NCBI GenBank assembly: GCA_017882445.1
Contig: JADGPK010000003.1
Location: 46,366-110,365 of the forward strand
DNA length: 64,000 bases
Direction: 5' to 3'
Origin: Solirubrobacteraceae bacterium
Lineage (GTDB): Bacteria; Actinomycetota; Thermoleophilia; Solirubrobacterales; Solirubrobacteraceae
Shown here: piece by piece, positions 16,303 to 25,375 of the stretch
Numbering within the stretch: the first letter of the stretch is position 1
Layout: each line of letters begins with the position of its first letter
Program-made: the position numbers and the translations under genes
Notes under the pieces: generated by a model
What the model was told of the DNA's origin: nothing
Database searches by the model: none
The model's input: the letters and a program-made list of their open reading frames with translations, nothing else

Positions 16303-17928
16303 TCAGGTCGGCTCGGGCACCATCTCGATCGCTCCGCACGGGCACTCACGCACGCAGATCCCGCACCCCTTGCAGTAGTCGTAGTCGATCTCGTATCGCC
16401 GTCCCCGCTCAAGCTTGATGACCGCGTTGTCCGGACACAGCCCATAGCAGTTGTCGCATTCGAAGCAGTTGCCGCAGGACAGGCAGCGCCGCGCCTCGAA
16501 CAGGGCGTTCTGCTCGTCGAGGCCGAGCTGCACCTCGGCGAAGTTGGACTGACGCCGCACAGCGTCGAGGCGGGGAGCGATCGTCCTGGGAGCGTCAGCG
16601 TAGTACCACGTGTTCAGGCCCTCGAAGCTCGCGAGCTGGTGGGCCGCGCCGGTCGCCGGCTCATCGCCTGCCAGCCATGCGTCGATGTGTCGCGCGGCCT
16701 TCTTGCCGTGGCCGACGCCGACTGTCACCGAGCGCTCGGCGGGCACCATGTCGCCGCCCGCAAAGATGCCTGGGTGGCCCGTCATCATGTTCGCGGCGAC
16801 CTTCACCACGCCGTCCTCGATCTCGAGTCCGGCCACGCCCTCGAGCAGCGACAGGTCGGCTTCCTGGCCGAGGGCGAGCACCAGGGAGTCGGCCCGGAGC
16901 TCTTCGAACTCACCGGTCGGCTGCGGGAAGCCCGTGTCGTCGAGGTCCATCTTCTCGAGCATCAGGCTGCCCTCGCCGGCGCTCGTGATGGTGGACAGCC
17001 ACTTCATGACCACGCCCTCCTCGAGGGCTTCCTGAACCTCGAAGTCGTGCGCGGGCATTCGCTCGCGCGTGCGGCGGTAGACCACGATCGCGTCGCTCGC
17101 CCCGAGTCGCTTGGCGGTCCTGGCCGCGTCCATCGCCGTGTCCCCGCCTCCGTAGACGACCACGCGCCGCCCCAACATCGGCTTCTCCTCGCCCTCCATC
17201 CCGCGCAGCAGTGAGACAGCGTCGAGGATGTGCGCGGCCTCCCCGGCCGGGATGTACGCGCGCTTGCCGATGTGCGCACCCACGGCCAGGAAGGCCGCGT
17301 CGAAGCTGCCGTCCTTCATCTCCTGAAGGACGTCGGTGACCTTGCAGTCGCACCGCAGGGTCACGCCGAGGTCGAGTATCCGCTGGATCTCCGCCTGCAA
17401 CACCTCGCGCGGGAGCCGGTAGGTGGGGATGCCGAAACGCATCATGCCCCCGGGAAGCGGTCCGGCGTCATGGATCACCACCTCGTGTCCGAGGCGGGCG
17501 AGGTGATAGGCCGCGGACAGCCCGGAGGGTCCAGCGCCGACGATGAGCACACGCTTGCCCGAGTGCTCCGCGCCGGTGTCGGGCTTCCATCCCTGCCTGA
17601 TCGCCTCGTCCCCGAGGAAGCGCTCGACCGAGTTGATGCCCACGGCCTCGTCGAGCTGCCCGCGGTTGCACGCGGTCGTGCACGGGTGGTAGCAGACGCG
17701 GCCCATGACGGCCGGAAACGGGTTCTCGCGCATGAGCTCGCGCCACGCAGCCTCATAGGCGCCCTCCTCGGCGTGGTAGAGCCACTGCTGGATGTTCTCG
17801 CCGGCAGGGCACGCGTCGTTGCAGGGCGGCAGCCTGTCCACATAGACCGGGCGCTCATCGCGCCAGGCGCCGGTCTTGTTGGCCAGGCTCGAGCCGACCT
17901 CGAGCGTGATGGCGAACGGCCTGTCCAT
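16303..17928 (-). CDS. GltD-like NAD(P)H/FAD oxidoreductase with C-terminal 2x[4Fe-4S] ferredoxin domain
   Basis: 541-residue electron-transfer protein. The N-terminal cysteine-rich domain (PPCNDACPAGENIQQW, CYHPCTTACNRGQ) matches the Fe-S domain of the glutamate synthase small subunit. Then come the FAD loop VLIVGAGPSGLSAAYHLA and the NAD(P) loop VVVYGGGDTAMDAAR. The tail has CLSCGNCFECDNCYGLCP and CKGCGICVRECPCGA, ligands for two [4Fe-4S] clusters. It probably serves as the delta subunit and electron exit of the 2-oxoacid oxidoreductase encoded immediately upstream (TGATG overlap at 17928), passing electrons to or from NAD(P). The longer upstream frame is shadow of porB. Confidence 0.9.
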   Translation of the reverse strand: MDRPFAITLEVGSSLANKTGAWRDERPVYVDRLPPCNDACPAGENIQQWLYHAEEGAYEAAWRELMRENPFPAVMGRVCYHPCTTACNRGQLDEAVGINSVERFLGDEAIRQGWKPDTGAEHSGKRVLIVGAGPSGLSAAYHLARLGHEVVIHDAGPLPGGMMRFGIPTYRLPREVLQAEIQRILDLGVTLRCDCKVTDVLQEMKDGSFDAAFLAVGAHIGKRAYIPAGEAAHILDAVSLLRGMEGEEKPMLGRRVVVYGGGDTAMDAARTAKRLGASDAIVVYRRTRERMPAHDFEVQEALEEGVVMKWLSTITSAGEGSLMLEKMDLDDTGFPQPTGEFEELRADSLVLALGQEADLSLLEGVAGLEIEDGVVKVAANMMTGHPGIFAGGDMVPAERSVTVGVGHGKKAARHIDAWLAGDEPATGAAHQLASFEGLNTWYYADAPRTIAPRLDAVRRQSNFAEVQLGLDEQNALFEARRCLSCGNCFECDNCYGLCPDNAVIKLERGRRYEIDYDYCKGCGICVRECPCGAIEMVPEPT

Positions 17929-18917
17929 CACGTGAGCCCGTAGCGCGCGATGTTGCGGTCGGCGATCGCCTGGATGCGCGCGATCACGTCCTCGCGACGC
18001 GTCGGCTTGAACAGATGCGCGTAGCGGCCCTGAAGTTCCAGGTACTCCTCCACGCCTCTGGGACGGCGGATCTTCGCGACGGCGCTGACCTCGCCGTGCT
18101 CGGCCTCGAACACCGGGAAGAGACCGGTCTCCTTGGCCAGCCGCGCGACGCGGATGCTGTCGGCGGCGGCGCAGCTCCAGCCGAGCGGGCACGTGACGAG
18201 GATGTGCAGGTAGCGTGCTCCGCGCAGGCTCATCGCCCGCTCGACCTTGGCCTCGATGTCGCGCGGCTCCGCGACGGTGGCGGTGGCCACGTAGGGGATC
18301 TCGTGCGCCATCGCGATCAGCGGCATGTTCTTGCCCTGCCCGAATGCGTTGCCCGGCTGCGGACCGAGCGCCTGCGTGGTCATCGTGCGTGCGCCCGGCG
18401 GCGTCGCTCCCGAACGCTGCACGCCGGTGTTCATGTAGGCCTCGTTGTCGTAACAGATGAACAGCACGTCGTCGTTGCGCTCGAACATGCCCGACAGGCA
18501 CGCGAGCCCTATGTCGACCGTTCCGCCATCCCCCCCCTGACCGATGACGCGCACCTCAGAGCGGCCCTTCACCCTCAGCGCTGCCGCGATCCCGCTCGCC
18601 ACCGACGGCGCGTTGGCGAACAGCGAATGGAGCCATGGCATCTGCCACGAGGACTCCGGGTAGGGAGTGGAGAAGACCTCCAAGCAGCCGGTGGCGTTGG
18701 CGGCGATCAGCTGCCCGCCGGTGGCGCGCATCGCCGCATCGAGAGCGTACCGGGCGCCGAGCGCCTCTCCGCAACCCTGGCAGGCGCGGTGTCCCTTGGT
18801 GAGCGAGTTGCTGCGGTTCGGGTCGGCCTGCACCGAGGACAGCCCGGCGTCGAGCAGCCGATTGCCCGCCGCATGACTGCCCACCTGGTAGAACCGGATC
18901 GCCGGTCCGCTCGCCAT
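17928..18917 (-). CDS. porB: 2-oxoacid:ferredoxin oxidoreductase beta subunit (TPP-binding)
   Basis: Beta subunit of 329 residues, carrying thiamine diphosphate and a proximal [4Fe-4S] cluster. HRACQGCGEALGAR, ATGCLEVF and LVTCPLGWSC supply the cluster cysteines; GQGGDGGTVDIG with CYDNEAYMNTG is the TPP/Mg motif. The closeness to pyruvate synthase beta subunits and the acyl-CoA synthetase in the same operon favour pyruvate as substrate, but other 2-oxoacids are not excluded. It lies 3 bases after porA. Confidence 0.93.
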   Translation of the reverse strand: MASGPAIRFYQVGSHAAGNRLLDAGLSSVQADPNRSNSLTKGHRACQGCGEALGARYALDAAMRATGGQLIAANATGCLEVFSTPYPESSWQMPWLHSLFANAPSVASGIAAALRVKGRSEVRVIGQGGDGGTVDIGLACLSGMFERNDDVLFICYDNEAYMNTGVQRSGATPPGARTMTTQALGPQPGNAFGQGKNMPLIAMAHEIPYVATATVAEPRDIEAKVERAMSLRGARYLHILVTCPLGWSCAAADSIRVARLAKETGLFPVFEAEHGEVSAVAKIRRPRGVEEYLELQGRYAHLFKPTRREDVIARIQAIADRNIARYGLT

Positions 18918-18920
18918 CGC

Positions 18921-20174
18921 CTACACCGGCCCGGCGGCGACCACGCCGACGTCGCGCAGCATGTTCTCGGCGTGCGGTCCCGACCGGCGGCTTTCACGCG
19001 TGCGCTCGAGCTCACGCTCGACCAGCTCGCGGTTGAGGTCCAGGAACGTCATCGGCTCCAGGCGCTCCGCCACCGCGTCCTCGAACAGGCGGCATAGCGA
19101 CGCGGCGGTGATCGGACGGCCGCCCAGGCCGGCGATCACCGTGTGGAGGTGCGCGCCGCCCGCGGGCAGAGCGCTGCGCAGATCCTGAGAGACGATCCCG
19201 CCGACACCGATCGCGAGCGCGCGCTCGATCACCACCACGCGAGCGGCGCGCGCGAGGACGGCGCGCACGGCCTCACAGGGAAACGGGCGGAACGCCTTGA
19301 TTCCCAGCGCACCGATCCTGACATCCCGCTCGCGGAGCCGGTCGATCGCGTCCTCGATCGTCCCGAGCACCGATCCGAGGGCCACCACGACCGTCTCGGC
19401 GTCCTCGCAGCGATACTCCCGCACCAGGCCGCTCTGCGCTCGTTGCAGGACGCTCGCCAGCTCTCCCGAGAGCTCGGGAATTAGCTCGAGCGCCTGCGTC
19501 TGCTTGACGTGCGCAAGGTACTTGACCTCGGTGAACGCCTCGGGACCGACCATCGCGCCGATCGTGACCGGCTCGGCGGGATCGAGAACCTGGCGCGGCT
19601 CGTAGGAGGGCAGGAAGGCGTCGACCTGTTCCTGCGTGGGCATATCGACTCGCTCATACGCGTGCGTGAGGACGAACCCGTCCATGCAGACCATCACCGG
19701 CAGCGAGAGCTCCTCGGCGAGCCGGAAGGCGAGCACGTGCGTGTCGAGCGCCTCCTGGTTCGACTCCGCGTACAGCTGGATCCATCCGGAGTCTCGCTGG
19801 GACATCGAGTCGGAGTGGTCGTTCCAGATGTTGATCGGCGCGCCGATCGCGCGGTTCGCGACCGTCATCACGATCGGCAGCCCGAGGCCCGACGCGTTGT
19901 ACAGCGCCTCGGCCATGTACAGCAGCCCCTGGCTCGCCGTCGCCGTGTAACAGCGGGCGCCGGTCGCCGAAGCACCGATCGCGACCGACATCGCCGCGAA
20001 CTCGGACTCGACGTTGATGAACTCGCAGGGCGCCAGCTCGCCGCCCTTCACCATCGCCGAGAGCGCCTCCACGATGTGCGTCTGCGGTGAGATGGGGTAG
20101 GCGGGGATGACCTCCGGGCGGCACAGCGCCACCGTCCGCGCGACCGCGCGCGATCCCTCGAGCTGCTCAAGCAT
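18921..20174 (-). CDS. porA: 2-oxoacid:ferredoxin oxidoreductase alpha subunit
   Basis: 417 residues covering PFOR domains I and II. EVIPAYPISPQTHIVEALS and INVESEFAAMSVAIGASATGARCYTATASQGLL are the pyrimidine-binding region with the catalytic glutamate (VESE). The C-terminal half has the transketolase-C-like fold (VVVALGSVLGTIEDAIDRL). The ATG at 20174 (MLEQLEGSRAVA) sits inside the last codons of porG (8-base overlap), giving coupled translation; ten codons of frame upstream were discarded. Confidence 0.93.
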   Translation of the reverse strand: MLEQLEGSRAVARTVALCRPEVIPAYPISPQTHIVEALSAMVKGGELAPCEFINVESEFAAMSVAIGASATGARCYTATASQGLLYMAEALYNASGLGLPIVMTVANRAIGAPINIWNDHSDSMSQRDSGWIQLYAESNQEALDTHVLAFRLAEELSLPVMVCMDGFVLTHAYERVDMPTQEQVDAFLPSYEPRQVLDPAEPVTIGAMVGPEAFTEVKYLAHVKQTQALELIPELSGELASVLQRAQSGLVREYRCEDAETVVVALGSVLGTIEDAIDRLRERDVRIGALGIKAFRPFPCEAVRAVLARAARVVVIERALAIGVGGIVSQDLRSALPAGGAHLHTVIAGLGGRPITAASLCRLFEDAVAERLEPMTFLDLNRELVERELERTRESRRSGPHAENMLRDVGVVAAGPV

Positions 20175-20748
20175 CGACGTACATCTCCATCTCGGCGAGA
20201 ACATGCTCAGAGCACTCCCTGGCAGCGGCGACGTTGCCCGCCGCGACCCGCCCCGCGAAGCGCGCCTCGATCGCGCGCGTGACCGAGTCCAGCGACACGA
20301 TCGAGGTGAGCGCGGCCAGCCCGCCCAGGAGGGCGGCGTTGGGGCGCATCTGGCCGATGCGCCGCCGGCAGATCTCGCCGGCTGGAACTGTCAGCAGGCG
20401 CTCGTGGTGGAAGCCCCGGGTCCATTCGCCGAGCCCGAGCGCGTCGAAGGTGAGCAGGGAGTTGATCAGCACGTAGCCGTCCGGGCGCAGACCTGCGAAC
20501 AGGTCGACCTGGTGCAGCAGAGTCGGATCCTGGACGATCAGGGCGTCTGGCTCGGAGACCGGCTCGTGCGTGCGGATCTCGCGATCGTCGATGCGACAGA
20601 ACGACACCACCGGGGCACCCATCCGCTCAGATCCAAAGCTCGGAAACGCCTGCGCGTGGCGATCCTCCTGGAAGGCCGCCAGCGAGAGGAGCTCGGCCGC
20701 TGTCACCACGCCCTGGCCGCCTCGTCCGTGGATCCTGACCTGGAACAT
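20167..20748 (-). CDS. porG: 2-oxoacid:ferredoxin oxidoreductase gamma subunit
   Basis: 193 residues, PFOR domain III. VRIHGRGGQGVVTAAELLSLAAFQED and AQAFPSFGSERMGAPVVSFCRI are characteristic of the CoA-side gamma subunit. With porA, porB and the ferredoxin-fused flavoprotein the operon supplies all four functional parts, in the order gamma-alpha-beta-delta. An 83-base gap separates it from the acyl-CoA synthetase gene upstream; no terminator is obvious there. Confidence 0.93.
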   Translation of the reverse strand: MFQVRIHGRGGQGVVTAAELLSLAAFQEDRHAQAFPSFGSERMGAPVVSFCRIDDREIRTHEPVSEPDALIVQDPTLLHQVDLFAGLRPDGYVLINSLLTFDALGLGEWTRGFHHERLLTVPAGEICRRRIGQMRPNAALLGGLAALTSIVSLDSVTRAIEARFAGRVAAGNVAAARECSEHVLAEMEMYVDA

Positions 20749-20831
20749 TCCACGGCTGACTCAAGCATCGCCCCTGGCTGGAGGCATCCGTGCAAAGCCG
20801 CAGCAGCGGTCGGCCGTTGGCCGCGCCCCGT

Positions 20832-23543
20832 TCACAGCGACGGCAGCGGGCGGCGCGGCGGCGCGGCCTCCAGCCGAATGCGCGCGTCCACGATCGTCGC
20901 ACCGCCGGGAGCTGCCACGACGGGGTTGGCGTCGAGCTCGACCACCTCCGGGTGGGCCTCCACCAGCGCACTCAGGCGCAGCAGCACGTCTTCAACCGCT
21001 GCGACGTCACATGGCGGTGCGCCGCGGTAGCCGTCGAGCAGTCGGAAGGTGCGCAGCGAGCGCAGCATCTCGCGGGCGTCGAGATCGGTGAGCGGCGTGA
21101 TGCGCACGGCCACGTCCCCGAGGACCTCGACGCTCGTTCCGCCTGCACCGCAGGCGATCACCGGGCCAAAGCTCTGGTCGTGGACCACGCCCATCAACAG
21201 CTCCACGCCCGCAGCGGCCATCGGCTGCACGAGCAGTCCGTCGAGTCGGTACCCCGCGCGACGCACCGCTGCCTTGATCGCGCGCGCCGCGCCGGCCACC
21301 GCGTCCGGACCATCCAGGGCGACACGCACGCCACCTGCATCGCTCTTGTGCAGCAGACCCGAGGCCAGCGCCTTCAGAGCGACCGGGCCACCCAGCTCTG
21401 CGGCGGCGGCCACCGCTTCCGCGGGTGTGCGGACCACGCGGACACCGAGCAGCGGCAGCCCGTAGCAGTCGAGCAGCGCCCAGACCTCCTCGGGGCCGAG
21501 CCACCCGCCTCCGGCTGCGAGCGCCCGGGTGACGATTGCGGTCGCCTCATCCGGACGGCAGCCCGCCGGTTCGAGAACGTGTCCGGCCGGCAGGGCGCGC
21601 CAGCGACCGTAGCCGGCGGCGTGCGCCAGCGCACGGGCGGCGTCCTCGGGGAATGCGAAGCTCGGCACGTGCACCGCACCGCCGGGCTCCGGCGGTGCGC
21701 CCTCGCTGTTCATGAACACAGCGGCGAGCGTCACCCCATCGGCCTTGCCGGCGGCCGCTCGTAGCGCTCGGGCGACGTCGTGCACGCGAGTGACCAGCGG
21801 CGGCACGAAGATCACGATGATCGCGTCACATGCCCGCTCCTTGACGAGCGCCTCGATCGTCCGCCGGTAGCTCTCCGGGGAGGCGGTGGCGATCATGTCG
21901 ACGGGGTTCGACAGCGAGGCCTCCGGCGCGAGGAAGCCGGCGAGCCTTTCGCGCACCCGCTGCGAAAGCTCGACAACCTCGAGGCCGGCGCCCTGACAGG
22001 CGTCAGCGCACATGATGCCCGGGCCGCCGGCGTTGGTCACGATCGCAACACGGGAGCCTGCGGGGACCGGCTGGGCGGACAGCAACGCCCCAACGTCGAA
22101 CAGTTCTTGCATCGTGTCCGTGCGGATCACGCCCGCCTGGCGGAAGAGCGCGTCGACCGTAACGTCTGAGGTCGACAGCAATGCACCCGTGTGAGAGGCG
22201 CTCGCGCGGGCGCCGGCAGGCGAGCGGCCGCTCTTGACGGCCACGATCGGCTTGGCCCGGCTGACCCTGCGTGCGATGCGAGCGAAGCGGCGTGGATTGC
22301 CGAACGACTCGAGGTAGAGCAGGAGCACCCGCGTGTCTGAGTCCTGCTCCCAGTACTCGAGCAGGTCGTTGCCGGAGATGTCCGCCTTGTTGCCGATCGA
22401 CACGAACGACGACAGGCCGAGGCCCATGCGGCTGGCAGCCTCGATGATCGCTATTCCCAGACCGCCGCTCTGGGAGAGGAATCCGATCGCGCCCGGCCGA
22501 GGGGGCTGTTCGGCAAAGGTCGCATTCAGGCGCACATCGGCTGCAGTGTTCAGCACCCCCAGGCAGTTGGGGCCGATCAGGCGCATGCCGGCCTCGCGGC
22601 AGATCTCGAGCAGCTCGCGCTGGCGGCCGGCGCCCTCCGCGCCGACCTCCGCGAAGCCGGCGGAGATCACGAGCAGCGCGCGCGCTGCCGCCGACCCGCA
22701 TTCGCGCGCGACCGCGCTCACCTGGCCCGCGGGCACGGCGATCACGGCGAGGTCGACGGGCTCGGGAACTTCCGCCATCGAGCCGTAGGCCCTGCGGCCC
22801 TGGATCGTGCGCACACGGCGGTTGACCGGGTAGACCTCGCCGTTGAAGCCATAGGAGCGGAGGTTGCGCAGGATCTCTCCACCGACCGTCGCCCGCTTCG
22901 GCGAGGCGCCGACGACCGCCACCGAGCGCGGCCGCAGAAAGCGCCGGACGGCCGCGATCGCAGCGGACTGCTCGCGCTGCTCGAAGCGCTCGCGTGTCTG
23001 CTCTGACCGCGAGGTCGGCAGCTCGATCTCGATCACGCCGTCGCCCGATCGCAGCGCGACGGCATAGCCGCTGTCGCGGAACACCTGGATCATGTGGTGG
23101 TTGGAGGGCAGAACCTCGGCGGTGAACACAGCGATGCCATGCTCCTCGGCAGCGGCAGCCAGGTGTCCGAGCATGATCGTGGCGATCCCGTGCCCCTGCC
23201 AGGCGTCGGCGACCGTGAACGCGACTTCGGCCCGGTCGGGACCCGAGCGGATGTAGGCCCCGTGCGCGATGATCGCCTGGTCGGCTCCGGTGCTCGCCAC
23301 GAGCGCATACCGATCGGCGTAATCCACGTCGGTGGACCAGCTTGCGACCCAGTCGAGGTCGATCTGGCCGAAGAAGCGAAAGCCGATCGACGCGGGCGAG
23401 AGCGCGTGCAGGAAGGTCTCGACCGCCGGCCGGTCCGTGACGGCGACCGGGCGCACGCGCACCGTGGAGCCGTCGCGCAGCGCGACGTCGACCTCGCAGC
23501 TACGCGGGTAGGGGTGGGTCGTGTCTGCGGCCACGGAGCTCAT
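20832..23543 (-). CDS. ADP-forming acyl-CoA synthetase with N-terminal GNAT domain
   Basis: 903-residue fusion. Residues about 15-165 are a GNAT acetyltransferase (AWQGHGIATIMLGHLAAAAEEHGI). A CoA-binding Rossmann domain starts near 205 (SVAVVGASPKRATVGGEILRNL), then succinyl-CoA-ligase-like domains with SASHTGAL, whose histidine matches the phosphohistidine of acetyl-CoA synthetases. The C-terminal 210 residues are an ATP-grasp domain (GGPVALKALASGLLHKSDAGGV; ELDANPVV). It could make ATP from acetyl-CoA formed by PFOR, or act as a CoA-regulated protein lysine acetyltransferase (Pat/PatZ type), or both. The retained histidine argues the synthetase half is not dead. Confidence 0.9.
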   Translation of the reverse strand: MSSVAADTTHPYPRSCEVDVALRDGSTVRVRPVAVTDRPAVETFLHALSPASIGFRFFGQIDLDWVASWSTDVDYADRYALVASTGADQAIIAHGAYIRSGPDRAEVAFTVADAWQGHGIATIMLGHLAAAAEEHGIAVFTAEVLPSNHHMIQVFRDSGYAVALRSGDGVIEIELPTSRSEQTRERFEQREQSAAIAAVRRFLRPRSVAVVGASPKRATVGGEILRNLRSYGFNGEVYPVNRRVRTIQGRRAYGSMAEVPEPVDLAVIAVPAGQVSAVARECGSAAARALLVISAGFAEVGAEGAGRQRELLEICREAGMRLIGPNCLGVLNTAADVRLNATFAEQPPRPGAIGFLSQSGGLGIAIIEAASRMGLGLSSFVSIGNKADISGNDLLEYWEQDSDTRVLLLYLESFGNPRRFARIARRVSRAKPIVAVKSGRSPAGARASASHTGALLSTSDVTVDALFRQAGVIRTDTMQELFDVGALLSAQPVPAGSRVAIVTNAGGPGIMCADACQGAGLEVVELSQRVRERLAGFLAPEASLSNPVDMIATASPESYRRTIEALVKERACDAIIVIFVPPLVTRVHDVARALRAAAGKADGVTLAAVFMNSEGAPPEPGGAVHVPSFAFPEDAARALAHAAGYGRWRALPAGHVLEPAGCRPDEATAIVTRALAAGGGWLGPEEVWALLDCYGLPLLGVRVVRTPAEAVAAAAELGGPVALKALASGLLHKSDAGGVRVALDGPDAVAGAARAIKAAVRRAGYRLDGLLVQPMAAAGVELLMGVVHDQSFGPVIACGAGGTSVEVLGDVAVRITPLTDLDAREMLRSLRTFRLLDGYRGAPPCDVAAVEDVLLRLSALVEAHPEVVELDANPVVAAPGGATIVDARIRLEAAPPRRPLPSL

Positions 23544-25210
23544 CGCCCCCGGACCCCCTGTACGAGCGCACCGGCAGTCGGGGCGAGTGCTCCCGGCGGA
23601 CCCGCCTCCCAGCGCGCGTCTGGAGCGAGGCTTCGGTCAACCGCGCGCGTGACCTCGGCAACCTGCTCATCCAGCGGCCGCTCCGTGTCCAACTCGAGCA
23701 CGCTCCCGCATGGCAGCTCGTGCAGTGCCTCAAAGGAGCGGTACTGCTCGGCCACGATCTCCGGTGTGGCGTCCGAGACGCGGCCCGCGTCGCGCATGCG
23801 TCGCTCCACACGCTCGAGCGCGACGGGAAGCGGGACACGGCAGCGCACCACGAGCCGTGTCAGGCTGCTGCCACACAAGCGCTCCAGCAGCAGGGCGCGA
23901 TCGTCTCTGGAGCGGCACGTGGCATCCACGATCACCCCGTGGTCGCGAGCGAGCGTGCGCTGAGCCTCGAGACCGAGGACCTCATAGGTGGTATGCGTGA
24001 ACCGGTCGCTGTAGTGCTCAGGCGCCGCCCGCTCGGTGACAGCGAGGCCTGCCGCGGACTTGCGCAGGACGTCGGAGGAGAGGACCGGGAGCCCGCTGCG
24101 GCGTGAGAGCTCGGCGGCGAGCGTCGACTTGCCGCTCGCGGCGGAACCGCAGAGCACGATCGCGACCGGCGCGCGCGCGCGCCAGCACAGCCGCTCGCCG
24201 AGCGCCCACATGGCCTGTGCCTGTGCGAGCTGTTCGACGCGGCGCCCGCCGTCGCACTCACCTGCCGCGATGAGGCCCACCTTTGCGCGGACGAGCGCTC
24301 GGTGTGCCGCGTAGAAGGACAGCAATGCCTCGCCGCCCGGGTCAACGCCCTCCCCCCGGTAGGCCGATATGAGCTCGTCCGCGGCCCAGCGCTGTCCGCG
24401 GGCCTCCAGGTCCATGGTCAGAAATGCCATGTCGCACGCCACGTCGGTGTGGCGCAGCGAAGGGTCGAACTCCACGCGGTCGAGGACGCGAACCGTCGGC
24501 GCCACGAGCACATGCTCGCAACGCAGATCACCGTGCCCGTCGCGCACCAGCCCCGCGCGCCTGCGAGCCTCGATCTCGCGCCCGTGTGCGCGCACGAACG
24601 CCTCTGCGAACCCGGCCGCGAGGTCCACCTGCCATCCCGTCGCTCGGCCGCCGTCCGCGAGCTCGCGGACGTTCTCCTGCCACGTCGCCGAGACCTCCCC
24701 CACTCCGCCACCGGCCACGACGTGAGCCGTACGGTGGAACGCCGCCAGGCGCCGCGCGACCGCCGCGAGCTGCTCGGAGCTCAGCCCCCCGGAGGCGATC
24801 TGTCCGGCAAGCGTGTCGGCCTCGCGGAAGCTGCGCATCTCGACGGCATACTCGACCGCTCCCTGGGCGCGCTCCGGTGCGAGCTCGAACCCCGTCGCGC
24901 TCCTCACGATCGCGCGCACCCCCAGGTAGAGGCCGGGAGCGAGCTCGCTGTTGACGCGCACCTCCTCGCGGCAGGCGGCACGTCGGCGTGCGAGCGAGCT
25001 GTAGTCGAGGAATCCGAGGGCCACAGGCTTCTTGATCTTGTACGCGCGCCCGTCGGTGACGAACACCCAGGAGGCGTGCGTCTCGTGCACCGCGACCGGA
25101 GCTTGGCCGCCATACGTCGCGCGGTCAGCAAGGGCTGCGAGCAACGCAGGGTCGCTGGCTCCGCGGCGAGACGGCTTGCCGCGATCGATCGGGGCCATGG
25201 ACGAGCTCAT
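23540..25210 (-). CDS. fused aminoglycoside-phosphotransferase-like / P-loop kinase protein (Rv2004c-like)
   Basis: 556 residues. The first 330 form a protein-kinase-like phosphotransferase domain (HASWVFVTDGRAYKIKKPVALGFLDYS has the ATP lysine; GLVRDGHGDLRCEHVL has the catalytic loop; VEFDPSLRHTDVACDMAFL follows). The second part is an AAA_33-type kinase (VLCGSAASGKSTLAAELSRR; VIVDATCRSRDDR). The same fusion occurs in Mycobacterium tuberculosis Rv2004c of the DosR dormancy set, as I recall. Substrate unknown. First gene of the PFOR operon, with an ATGA overlap to the synthetase. ATG at 25210 chosen; 25198 is possible. Confidence 0.88.
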   Translation of the reverse strand: MSSSMAPIDRGKPSRRGASDPALLAALADRATYGGQAPVAVHETHASWVFVTDGRAYKIKKPVALGFLDYSSLARRRAACREEVRVNSELAPGLYLGVRAIVRSATGFELAPERAQGAVEYAVEMRSFREADTLAGQIASGGLSSEQLAAVARRLAAFHRTAHVVAGGGVGEVSATWQENVRELADGGRATGWQVDLAAGFAEAFVRAHGREIEARRRAGLVRDGHGDLRCEHVLVAPTVRVLDRVEFDPSLRHTDVACDMAFLTMDLEARGQRWAADELISAYRGEGVDPGGEALLSFYAAHRALVRAKVGLIAAGECDGGRRVEQLAQAQAMWALGERLCWRARAPVAIVLCGSAASGKSTLAAELSRRSGLPVLSSDVLRKSAAGLAVTERAAPEHYSDRFTHTTYEVLGLEAQRTLARDHGVIVDATCRSRDDRALLLERLCGSSLTRLVVRCRVPLPVALERVERRMRDAGRVSDATPEIVAEQYRSFEALHELPCGSVLELDTERPLDEQVAEVTRAVDRSLAPDARWEAGPPGALAPTAGALVQGVRGR

Positions 25211-25275
25211 CAGGGCCGGCTTTCCTGGGTCGAATGACGGTCTGTACGACAGGCTGATGCAGCCGCCCCACCAGG

Positions 25276-25294
25276 GTATCCGTGAAATCCCGTA
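25276..25294. promoter_or_regulatory. GTATCCGTGAAATCCCGTA motif between divergent PFOR operon and ppsA
   Basis: It lies in the 165-base region from which the minus-strand PFOR operon and plus-strand ppsA diverge. It shares GTATCCG and GAAATCCCGTA with the region before 15918. Candidate binding site for a common regulator of both directions; no consensus I know fits. Confidence 0.35.
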
Positions 25295-25375
25295 CGACGC
25301 GGGCGGAGCTCGCCCAGGCAGATCGGTGGAAACACACGGATGCCGCGCGCGCCCGTACGCGCGAAGGTGGGCGGA

